DNA of 38,087 nucleotides, from the NCBI RefSeq assembly GCF_030693485.1, contig NZ_JAUYAN010000132.1, positions 1-38,087 of the forward strand. Reading direction: 5' to 3'. Both the position numbers and the translations under genes were made by a program. Source of the stretch: Bradyrhizobium sp. GTDB taxonomy: Bacteria; Pseudomonadota; Alphaproteobacteria; Rhizobiales; Xanthobacteraceae. A model generated the notes under the pieces. It made no database searches and had not been told where the DNA came from. It worked only from the letters and a program-made list of their open reading frames with translations. Positions 7,762-14,991 of this stretch are shown here, piece after piece; position 1 is the first letter of the stretch; every line of letters begins with the position of its first letter.

Positions 7762-8891
7762 TCCTGTTGCTCGCTTCCGATTGTATTTCCAGGCCCTGTT
7801 GAATTTCCAGGCCTTGTTGAATTTCCAGGCCTTGTTGAATCTCCAAGCCTGATCTGCCGCACCTTGCGCGGCTCGCGGGCGACCGATGCCAGCATGTCGA
7901 ACGCCGCCAGCGCCCGGGCAATCGCGGCGTCATCGGTGGCGCCCTGCCCCAGCAGTTCGCGGATTTCGCCGACGATGTCGCGCGCCAGCAATCTTACGCC
8001 GATCACCCGAGCCGGAACATCCTCTCCCTCGCCGTCGAGCGCCGCCACCGCAAGCCGGCTCGCCGCTTGAACCAGCGACACCAGACCCGCGATGCGGCCG
8101 AGCCTCAAGGCGTTCTCTTCCGAGCGTTCGGTATGCGTTGCGGCCTTCTCTAGAAGCCAGCTCAGCAACCCCGAAACATTCGCGGTTCCGACGGTGTCCT
8201 CGACATCGCGAAACGGCATGGCCATGACGGGATAGGCGTCGGGCAAGTCGCCAACCCGCGCAGACGCCGGCACCTCGCAACCATCGAGTTCGAGTTCGCA
8301 ATGGGTCGCCGGCGCCAGCACGTCCAGCGCCGCCATCGGCTTTATCACAAGGCCTGATGTCGCCTTCGGCAGCATGAACAGGCCATAGCGCTTGCGGCCG
8401 TCCGCGACCGCGACCACCGCCAGCACCAGGAACAGGTCGGCGACCGGGCCATTGGTGACCCAGGCCTTGCGGCCGCTGATGACATATCCCGCACCACGGG
8501 ATTCGGCTGTGGTCTTCAGATGCTTTGGATGCGCACCGGCGCCGGGCTCGGAGATCGCGACCGCCGTGCAGACTTCCCCGGCGGCAATCCGCGGCAGCCA
8601 TTCGGCGCGCTGGTCCCCGGTGGCAAAACCCGAGATGAAAAAACGCGCGATCACCTGCCGGGCGGCGAAGCCGCTCGCCAGTCCCAGCAGGCCGGTTTTG
8701 GCGGCAATCGCCTGCTCGGCGAACGCAATTGCAGCGTAGCTGTCGAGCGCAGCACCCGCGCCGGGAAGGCCGATCTGGAACAGGCCGGCTGCCGCCATCG
8801 GCCCGAACGGATCGGTGAGGATGTCGTCCTTGGCGATCGACCACCAATGATCGATCCGCGCAGACACGTCATGGCTCGAACGATATGGCAT
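7758..8891 (-). CDS. Divergent acyl-CoA dehydrogenase homologue, 377 aa
   Basis: The N-terminal and middle domains of the acyl-CoA dehydrogenase fold are evident (FGPMAAAGLFQIGLPGAG; VCTAVAISEPGAGAHPKHLK; GYVISGRKAWVTNGPVADLF), which normally bind FAD and acyl-CoA. The C-terminal helical domain is shortened. It lacks the usual GG-G-(x)-E region carrying the catalytic glutamate and the RD-R-I-EG terminus, ending instead in a repeated tail (GNSTRP-type units). Catalysis may be altered or lost. It is the first gene of the coupled operon with moxR and coxE. ATG 8891 has no strong ribosome-binding site. Physiological substrate cannot be inferred. Confidence 0.88.
   Translation of the reverse strand: MPYRSSHDVSARIDHWWSIAKDDILTDPFGPMAAAGLFQIGLPGAGAALDSYAAIAFAEQAIAAKTGLLGLASGFAARQVIARFFISGFATGDQRAEWLPRIAAGEVCTAVAISEPGAGAHPKHLKTTAESRGAGYVISGRKAWVTNGPVADLFLVLAVVAVADGRKRYGLFMLPKATSGLVIKPMAALDVLAPATHCELELDGCEVPASARVGDLPDAYPVMAMPFRDVEDTVGTANVSGLLSWLLEKAATHTERSEENALRLGRIAGLVSLVQAASRLAVAALDGEGEDVPARVIGVRLLARDIVGEIRELLGQGATDDAAIARALAAFDMLASVAREPRKVRQIRLGDSTRPGNSTRPGNSTGPGNTIGSEQQE
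7791..7844. repeat. 18-bp tandem repeat inside the dehydrogenase 3' end
   Basis: Three near-identical 18-base units (7791-7808, 7809-7826, 7827-7844; plus-strand unit AGGCCTTGTTGAATTTCC) stand in tandem, with degenerate part-units on both sides. They encode hexapeptides of the type GNSTRP on the minus strand. The unit length keeps the reading frame, so copy number can change without disrupting the gene. Confidence 0.9.
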
Positions 8892-8968
8892 TCAATGAAA
8901 CAACTTGAATTTAGAGGCACGGTCCAGCGTGCGAGAGGTATTATTACACCATTGCAGACGAGATATCC

Positions 8969-9000
8969 TACTGTTCATGGGGTTGTTTTCGCATTTTTGT
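8969..9000 (+). repeat. Dispersed intergenic element, copy 1
   Basis: The 23-base core from 8969 to 8991 (CTACTGT, one variable base, CATGGGGTTGTTTTC) recurs on the minus strand at 23928-23950. Both copies continue with ATTTTTG after two or three bases. This copy lies in the 180-base gap between the dehydrogenase and the LpxB-N-like gene. Confidence 0.7.
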
Positions 9001-9071
9001 GGTGAGGCGCCGCAGCAGGTCCGCGCCGGGCCCGGGCAGAGGTCGCAAATTGGCCCTTGGGAAGGCCCCGC

Positions 9072-9401
9072 TCAACTCTTGATCGACGACTGTCGTCCGT
9101 TGACAATGATAAAATACAGATTGCGAAAATACACCACGAGGCCGAGCGACTGGCCGGCGATGAAGACGGGATCGCGGCGATACAGCGCATAGATCAGCAG
9201 CAGGATTCCGCCGCCGATCGAGAAGAACCAGAACGCCACCGGGATCACGCTCTTGCGCGCGCGCTCGGAGGCGATCCATTGCACCACGAATCGCATGGTG
9301 AACAATCCCTGCGCGACGAAACCCAGAATGACCCAGCCATCGAACTTGATGACGAAGACCTCATGCAGATAGGTGGCGAGCATGTTGAACAGGTCAGTCA
9401 T
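9072..9401 (-). CDS. Lipid-A-disaccharide synthase N-terminal-like membrane protein, 109 aa
   Basis: A small three-helix membrane protein of the LAB_N type. Typical features are VIKFDGWVILGFVAQGLFTM, RFVVQWIASERARKSVIPVA and FWFFSIGGGILLLIYALYRR followed by DPVFIAGQSLGL. In other bacteria this domain is found next to polyprenyl-phosphate glycosyltransferases and ArnT-like enzymes and is thought to assist lipid-linked sugar handling. It lacks the catalytic glycosyltransferase part of LpxB. The start overlaps the preceding glycosyltransferase gene by eight bases, so the two are co-translated. Role: probably accessory subunit for lipid or glycan modification at the inner membrane. Confidence 0.9.
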   Translation of the reverse strand: MTDLFNMLATYLHEVFVIKFDGWVILGFVAQGLFTMRFVVQWIASERARKSVIPVAFWFFSIGGGILLLIYALYRRDPVFIAGQSLGLVVYFRNLYFIIVNGRQSSIKS

Positions 9402-10146
9402 GAGTCATCACCTCGGTCGCAACGGGCGTCGGTTTCTTGCGGCGGATCAGCCACCACACGCCCGCGAGATCCATGATCCCGATCCATAGCCGGTCGAAGA
9501 AGCCGTAATTGGACACGCCGGAATGGCGCGGCCGGTCGATGACGTCGACATAGACGATGTCAAAACCCTCGCGGCGCACCAGCGCCGGCAGAAAGCGATG
9601 CAGACCGTCGAAATAAGGCATCATCAGGAACACCTCGCGCCGGAACGCCTTCAGGCCGCAGCCGGTATCGCGGGTGCCGTCGCGCAGGATGGCGTTGCGG
9701 ACGCCGTTGGCGGTGCGCGACTGCAGCTTCTTGAAACCGGTGTCCTTGCGCCCGACCCGCTGGCCGGCGGCCAGGCCGACGCGGTCGCCGCCGTTCTCGA
9801 TCGCCGCGATCAAATCCGGCAGGAACGCCGGATTGTTCTGCCCATCGCCGTCGAGCGTCGCCACGATGGTTCCCCGCGCGGCGCGGACACCGCTGCGCAC
9901 GGCCGCCGATTGCCCCGATGACGTCGCATGCCGGATCTGGCGCAGGTTGGCGCGCGCCTTCATCAAGGCTGCGAGCCGCTCGCCGGTCGCATCGGTGGAG
10001 CCGTCATTGACATAGATGATCTCGTACGCCCATCGGCCATCGAGCGCGGCGGCGATTTCCGCAATCAGCGGCGCCACGTTCCCGGCTTCGTTGCGAACGG
10101 GAACGACAATGGAAACAACCACTTCTGTCGCGTCAGATGAAGGCAA
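9394..10146 (-). CDS. Family 2 glycosyltransferase, polyprenyl-phosphate sugar synthase type, 250 aa
   Basis: A GT-A fold of the DPM1/ArnC-like type: VSIVVPVRNEAGNV at the N-terminus, IIYVNDGSTDAT, the metal-binding DGDGQNNP motif and DTGCGLKAFRRE. Such enzymes transfer a sugar from a nucleotide donor to undecaprenyl phosphate at the cytosolic face. The C-terminal region (LWIGIMDLAGVWWLIRRKK) has one amphipathic or membrane helix only. The start is uncertain: TTG at 10146, or GTG at 10122, which gives VVVSIVVP. It lies between the PAP2 gene and the LpxB-N-like gene, with an 8-base overlap to the latter. The donor sugar cannot be read from sequence. Confidence 0.92.
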   Translation of the reverse strand: MPSSDATEVVVSIVVPVRNEAGNVAPLIAEIAAALDGRWAYEIIYVNDGSTDATGERLAALMKARANLRQIRHATSSGQSAAVRSGVRAARGTIVATLDGDGQNNPAFLPDLIAAIENGGDRVGLAAGQRVGRKDTGFKKLQSRTANGVRNAILRDGTRDTGCGLKAFRREVFLMMPYFDGLHRFLPALVRREGFDIVYVDVIDRPRHSGVSNYGFFDRLWIGIMDLAGVWWLIRRKKPTPVATEVMTHD

Positions 10147-10216
10147 ATCGATACTCGTCGTTGGAGACGGTTTGCAGCCGGAACCCGCTGCGCCGGTGCC
10201 TCACGGCGTCCGCTTC

Positions 10217-11056
10217 TTATGGGGCTGACGCCCCTCCGGCAACCCTTTTGAGGTGCCCCAGCGAGGGCCCCGGAAGCGGCAGGATGGTGCCGTCGCCGCG
10301 GATCGCGAAGCCGAGGCGCCTCGCGGCAAACCAGTGGCGCACCGCCATCGCGCCGATCACGCCGACCAGCGCGCCGGCCACCACGTCGCTCGGATGATGC
10401 GCCAGCAACACGAGGCGGCTGAACGCGATCGCGACGGCATATACCAGCATCCAGGGGCGGGCCTGCGGCCACAGCGCGGAAACCGCAAAAGCCAGCGCAA
10501 AGGCGGTGTTGGCATGTCCGGACGGAAAACTCGCAAAGGCTTCGGAGCCACCGAAATGCCTGAAGTTGAAAACATTGCCTTCGCCGCCGACGAACGGCCG
10601 GCCGCGCCCGACCACCCATTTGAGAAAGTCTCCGACCAGGGCCGGCACCATGACGGCGAAGAAGATAAACTGCAGCCGCGTCCCCAGCCCCAGCAGCAGC
10701 GACCGCGCCTGCCCGCGCAAGGCCGGGGCAGTGAATGCGACTGCCAGCAACAGCCCTGCCAAAACCCACATCACATAGGCGGATTTGCCGAACTCGGTCA
10801 GGATGCGGATCGGCCAAAGGCTCGGCGTGCCGCGTTTCGGCATCCAGCCGATCTCGGTCGCATCCAGCAGGTACATCAGCGCGATGATCGCGGCGCCCAG
10901 AATGGCCGTGAGTTGCAGGACGTGGCGCGCCGATCGCCGCGCCGCATCGGCACGGCGCGAATGCGAAGGCGAGCGCACCAGTTGCGCGATCGACCGGCGC
11001 GTGACGGCCACGAGATCCGAGAAATAATTTGCTGAGCTGCCGGCCGGCGCAGACAT
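10217..11056 (-). CDS. PAP2-superfamily membrane phosphatase, 279 aa
   Basis: All three PAP2 signature blocks are present: KWVVGRGRP, PSGH in FASFPSGHANTAF, and SRLVLLAHHPSD. These supply the catalytic His pair, Arg and Asp of lipid phosphatases. Five to six membrane helices surround them. The substrate could be undecaprenyl diphosphate or lipid A phosphate (LpxE/LpxF type); the neighbouring glycosyltransferases favour envelope lipid. ATG 11056 (MSAPAGSS) is chosen because it follows the ArnT-like stop by one base; the frame is open further upstream to 11212, but that part overlaps the preceding gene. Confidence 0.93.
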   Translation of the reverse strand: MSAPAGSSANYFSDLVAVTRRSIAQLVRSPSHSRRADAARRSARHVLQLTAILGAAIIALMYLLDATEIGWMPKRGTPSLWPIRILTEFGKSAYVMWVLAGLLLAVAFTAPALRGQARSLLLGLGTRLQFIFFAVMVPALVGDFLKWVVGRGRPFVGGEGNVFNFRHFGGSEAFASFPSGHANTAFALAFAVSALWPQARPWMLVYAVAIAFSRLVLLAHHPSDVVAGALVGVIGAMAVRHWFAARRLGFAIRGDGTILPLPGPSLGHLKRVAGGASAP

Positions 11057-11057
11057 T

Positions 11058-12800
11058 TTACTGGGTGCCCTCGGAGCGGAAAATCGCGATCGAGATCGCC
11101 TTGCCTTGCGAGTAGTTATAGCCGTCGATGCGCGTGGCCACGTTGTAGCGCAGCCCGATCGCTTCGGCGCGCGCCGCGAAGCTGCGTTCCGAGCGCGATT
11201 CCACCAGCGCAAACCGGCAACTGCCCTGCCCCAGGAAATCCGCCGCCCCGGATCCGTCCGTCAGCAACGTCGAGGTGCCCGTCATGAACACCAGACTCGG
11301 CTCGTGAAAGCCCGCGGCGGCGGCTTTCGGTCCGACGCAGACCACGTTGCGCAAGGCGCGGGCGATCTCGGGGCTCGGAAACAGTGGCGTCAGCGAGGGC
11401 AACACGATGCCATAGACCGCAATCGCCAGAAACATCGCGGAGACCACGGCGTTGAGCAGCGAACGTTCGGCGCGGCTGTCCTCGTAGAGCCACCACGCGA
11501 ACAGCCCGAAGATCAGCGCCGCCGCGATGAAGGGCCAGGCCAGAAACACCGGCTGGCGCGTCAGCGCGATCGCGCCGACCACGGCCAGCACCGAAGCCCC
11601 CGCCGGAATCACGAACCACCAGGCCGCGCCCCGCATCAGCCATGAGCGCGACAGCACGCGGCGTTCCAGCGCGCCCACCGCGAGGATCGCGATCGCCGGA
11701 TAGAGCGGCAGCACGTAATGCGGCAGCTTTGTCATCACCAGTTCGAACACGATCCAGGACGGTATCAGCCATGCCAGCAGGTATTGCGCGCCGGGCTCGC
11801 GCCGCGCCCGCCACACCGCCGGCGCGGCCATTCCCGCCAGCGCAGCCCCCGGCCAGAACGTGATCCAGAACAACGCCAGATAGAACCCGGGCGGTGCGCC
11901 ATGGGATTCCTGCGCGGCGAATTTCGCCAGCATGTCGCGGCCGACTGAATCGGTGAAGAAGGTCTGGCCGGCGCGCCAGAAGATCGCAACGAACCAGGGC
12001 AGCACCAGAACCAGCATCCACATCAGGCCCCAGACCGGACGCAGCCGCCACAGCCACGCCGCCGAGCGGTCGAGGATCGTCAGCGTGACGATCGTGAGTG
12101 CGACGAACAACAGGATCAGCGGCCCCTTGAGCAGGATGCCGGCGGCCAGCGCGGTCCAGAAGATCGCCGGCCAGGACCATGGCGGCCGCAGCGGATCCTC
12201 GCCGCGCTGCCACGACAGATAGACCCGCGCCATCGCACCCATCGCCGCGACCACGGTCAGCAGCAGCATCGCATCGGTTTTCGCCAGCCGGGCTTCGGCG
12301 CCGAGCAGCACCGAACTGCACATGATCAGCCCGGCCAGGATGGCGCCGCGCCGGGTCACGAATGCCAGCGCCGTCCAGTAGGTCAGCAGCACCGCCCCGA
12401 TCGCGCCGATCAGCGAGGGAATGCGGTACAGCCAGATCCGGATCTGTGCCTGCGGCAAGCCCAGCGCCGAAACGGTCTCGACCACGGCCGACTGCATCCA
12501 GTAGATGCCGACCGGCTTCTTGTAGCGGACGTCGTCCTGGAAGCGGATGTCGACGAAATCGTTGCTCTCGACCATCTGCTTGGTCGCCTGCGCGAACCGG
12601 GCCTCGTCGCGATCGATCGGCGGGATATTGAAGAAGCCCGGCAGAAACAGCACGAGGCCGCAGCATACGAGAAAGAGCGTCGCCCTGACGTGACTGGCGG
12701 CCACGAGGTCAAGCAAGCCGGCAAGCCGGCTGCCCGGATTGACCCGGTTCTTCGGCTCGCGCGGCTCTCCAAATCGGGGGCGGGCATAGGTCTCGACCAT
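11058..12800 (-). CDS. ArnT-like membrane glycosyltransferase, 580 aa
   Basis: A GT-C (GT39/GT83-like) enzyme with about 12 membrane helices. The first periplasmic loop carries the conserved acidic motif PPIDRDEARFAQATKQM, and RYKKPVGIYWMQS follows as in ArnT-type proteins. Such enzymes take a sugar from a polyprenyl phosphate and place it on lipid A or another envelope acceptor at the periplasmic face. The C-terminal domain (VVCVGPKAAAAGF onward) is soluble. ATG 12800 is preferred; an upstream start at 12869 would overlap pbpC by 20 bases. It is the first gene of the four-gene glycolipid cluster and sits 49 bases downstream of pbpC. Confidence 0.93.
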   Translation of the reverse strand: MVETYARPRFGEPREPKNRVNPGSRLAGLLDLVAASHVRATLFLVCCGLVLFLPGFFNIPPIDRDEARFAQATKQMVESNDFVDIRFQDDVRYKKPVGIYWMQSAVVETVSALGLPQAQIRIWLYRIPSLIGAIGAVLLTYWTALAFVTRRGAILAGLIMCSSVLLGAEARLAKTDAMLLLTVVAAMGAMARVYLSWQRGEDPLRPPWSWPAIFWTALAAGILLKGPLILLFVALTIVTLTILDRSAAWLWRLRPVWGLMWMLVLVLPWFVAIFWRAGQTFFTDSVGRDMLAKFAAQESHGAPPGFYLALFWITFWPGAALAGMAAPAVWRARREPGAQYLLAWLIPSWIVFELVMTKLPHYVLPLYPAIAILAVGALERRVLSRSWLMRGAAWWFVIPAGASVLAVVGAIALTRQPVFLAWPFIAAALIFGLFAWWLYEDSRAERSLLNAVVSAMFLAIAVYGIVLPSLTPLFPSPEIARALRNVVCVGPKAAAAGFHEPSLVFMTGTSTLLTDGSGAADFLGQGSCRFALVESRSERSFAARAEAIGLRYNVATRIDGYNYSQGKAISIAIFRSEGTQ

Positions 12801-12849
12801 GGTTCCGCATACGCCGAAACCGCTATCCCCACAACCGGTTAGGTACCCT

Positions 12850-14991
12850 TTATTGAATTCGGATGACAACTGTGTCCGTGGCGCCCACCGCGTCGATCAC
12901 GGTCAGTCGGGCAAAGCCCGGACCGGGCGGCTCGACCAGCCGCTGGCGCCGGCCGTCGAATTCCCCCACCGAGACGCCGTTCACCAGCATGGTGAGCGGC
13001 AGCACGCCGCCGGCAACCTTGACCGGCATCGCCGAGAACTGCCCGTCATTGCCGCGGTCGACGTCGATACGCGAGCCATTGAGCGGAAACTGGATGCGCG
13101 GCGCCTGCTCGGCTCCGGTGCGGACCAGTTCCCCCGCCGGGCGGAACCGGCGCAGCGGCAGCGGCAGTTTGGCGTTGCTGGCGACCAGCGTCCCCTTGGG
13201 CGGCTTCGGCAGCGCTGCCGGCAGTTTTCCGGTGCGGGCGAAGGCATCGAACAGGATCGGGGCCGCGGCGGTACGCCCGACCAGCCCCGGCACCGGCGCG
13301 CCGTCGGGCCGCCCGACCCAGACGCCGATGGTGAGCTTGCCATCGAAACCGACCGACCAGGCATCGCGATAGCCGTAGCTGGTGCCGGTCTTGAACGCGA
13401 TCCGGTTGTGCGCGGCGTTCTCCGGCGGCGGCGTGCCGATCAGCACATTGCCGACCTGCCAGGCCGCGACCTGATCCATCAGCCGCAGATTATCGCGCGC
13501 ATCGTCCGTCGACCTGACGATTTCGCGCAAAGGCCTGGCATTGCCGAGCCGCGCCAGCCCGGAATAGAGCTGCACCAGATCCTGCAGCGTGACGCCGACG
13601 CCGCCGAGACCCATCGCGAGGCCCGGTACCTCGTCCTTCGGCAGCACCAGATTGGCGCCGGCCTGCTTCAGCCGCGACGACAGGCGGCTGGAGCCGACCC
13701 GGTCGAGCAGCGCGATCGCCGGCACGTTGAGGGAAAGTTGCAGCGCCTTGCGCACCGGCACCGTGCCCTGAAAGCTCATGTCGAAATTTTCCGGCGCATA
13801 GGAGCCGAAACGGATCGGCCGGTCGTCGATCAGGCTTTCCGGATGAACGAAACCATCCTCGAAGGCGAGGCCATAGATGAACGGCTTCAGGGTCGAGCCC
13901 GGCGAGCGCACCGCGCGGGTCATGTCGACCTGTCCGGCCCGCCGCTCGTCGAAATAATCGGGCGAGCCGACATGCGCCAGAACATCGCCGCTCTCATTGT
14001 CGACAGCGACCATTGCAACGGAAATGTTCGAGCCCAGCGCGATGGCGCGGTCGCGCGCCAGCGCCTCCAGCACCTTCTGCATACCGGAATCCAGCGTCAG
14101 CTTGATGACCGGCGTGTCCTTCACGTTAGCCTGGGCCTGATCGGCGGAATGCGGCGCCAGAATGGGCATCGGCTTGCGCAACCGCGGCACCGGAACCGCC
14201 TTGGCCTGCACCGCGTCCTCGGTCGGTACGCGGCCATCCTCGACCATGCGATCGAGCACGCGGTCGCGTGCGATGCGCGCCACTTCGGGATGGCGATCGA
14301 GCCGGCGGGTCTCCGGCGATTGCGGCAACGCCACCAGCACAGCGGCTTCCGCCAGCGACAATCGCTTTGGTTCCTTGCCGAAATAGGCGATGGACGCCGC
14401 GCGAATGCCCTCGAGATTGCCGCCGAACGGCGCCAACGCCAGATAGAGATCGAGAATCCGGTCTTTTGTCAGTTGCCGCTCGAGCTGAATCGCACGGATC
14501 ATCTGGCGAAATTTGGCTGACAGCGAGCGCTCGCGCCGCGGCTCCATCAATCGCGCCAGTTGCATCGTGATGGTCGAGCCGCCGGAAACGATGCGGCCGC
14601 GACTGGCGAACTGCCAGGCGGAGCGGCCCAGCGCCCGCGGATCGACGCCGTGGTGGGAGTAAAACCGCCGGTCTTCGTAGGCCAGCAGCAGTTTCAGGTA
14701 GGACGGATCGACGCCGGTTCGCGCGTCGACCGGCAGCCGCCATCGGCCATCCGCCATGGCATAGGCGCGCAGCAGCTTGCCGTTGCGGTCGACGATGGTG
14801 GTCGAGATTTGTCGGGCCTGCTCGAAGGGCAACGGGCCGAGCGATGCAACCCAAGCGGCGAAGATGCCGCAGATAAGAACGATACCTAGCGTAGCAGCGC
14901 CAGCGATGCGAAGTAGTTGCCGCTTTATCCTCCCGCCATGGCCGGGCTTGACCCGGCCATCCACGTCTTCCTTGTTGCCCGATGCACTCAT
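12850..14991 (-). CDS. pbpC: Penicillin-binding protein 1C, bifunctional, 713 aa
   Basis: Residues 1-26 are cytoplasmic, followed by a membrane anchor (about 27-49). The GT51 transglycosylase domain shows EDRRFYSHHGVD (catalytic Glu near 106) and GGSTITMQLARL. The transpeptidase domain has SPGSTLKPFIYG (SxxK), SLN and KTGTS. A C-terminal PBP1C-type beta domain starts near residue 620. It polymerises and may crosslink peptidoglycan in the periplasm. ATG 14991 overlaps the macroglobulin stop (ATGA), the well-known pbpC/macroglobulin pairing. Residues 11-18 (DGRVKPGH) are encoded by a REP-like palindrome, an unusual N-terminal insertion. Confidence 0.97.
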   Translation of the reverse strand: MSASGNKEDVDGRVKPGHGGRIKRQLLRIAGAATLGIVLICGIFAAWVASLGPLPFEQARQISTTIVDRNGKLLRAYAMADGRWRLPVDARTGVDPSYLKLLLAYEDRRFYSHHGVDPRALGRSAWQFASRGRIVSGGSTITMQLARLMEPRRERSLSAKFRQMIRAIQLERQLTKDRILDLYLALAPFGGNLEGIRAASIAYFGKEPKRLSLAEAAVLVALPQSPETRRLDRHPEVARIARDRVLDRMVEDGRVPTEDAVQAKAVPVPRLRKPMPILAPHSADQAQANVKDTPVIKLTLDSGMQKVLEALARDRAIALGSNISVAMVAVDNESGDVLAHVGSPDYFDERRAGQVDMTRAVRSPGSTLKPFIYGLAFEDGFVHPESLIDDRPIRFGSYAPENFDMSFQGTVPVRKALQLSLNVPAIALLDRVGSSRLSSRLKQAGANLVLPKDEVPGLAMGLGGVGVTLQDLVQLYSGLARLGNARPLREIVRSTDDARDNLRLMDQVAAWQVGNVLIGTPPPENAAHNRIAFKTGTSYGYRDAWSVGFDGKLTIGVWVGRPDGAPVPGLVGRTAAAPILFDAFARTGKLPAALPKPPKGTLVASNAKLPLPLRRFRPAGELVRTGAEQAPRIQFPLNGSRIDVDRGNDGQFSAMPVKVAGGVLPLTMLVNGVSVGEFDGRRQRLVEPPGPGFARLTVIDAVGATDTVVIRIQ
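14938..14960. repeat. REP-like palindrome within the pbpC coding sequence
   Basis: A perfect 9-bp inverted repeat, ATGGCCGGG (14938-14946) and CCCGGCCAT (14952-14960), with loop CTTGA. It lies in the pbpC N-terminal cytoplasmic region and encodes DGRVKPGH. The motif is typical of abundant palindromes in Bradyrhizobium genomes (recognition from memory). Confidence 0.75.

Noticed and set aside
12799..14520. 573-codon plus-strand frame opposite pbpC
   Set aside because: Same antisense GC artefact; pbpC motifs are unambiguous on the minus strand.
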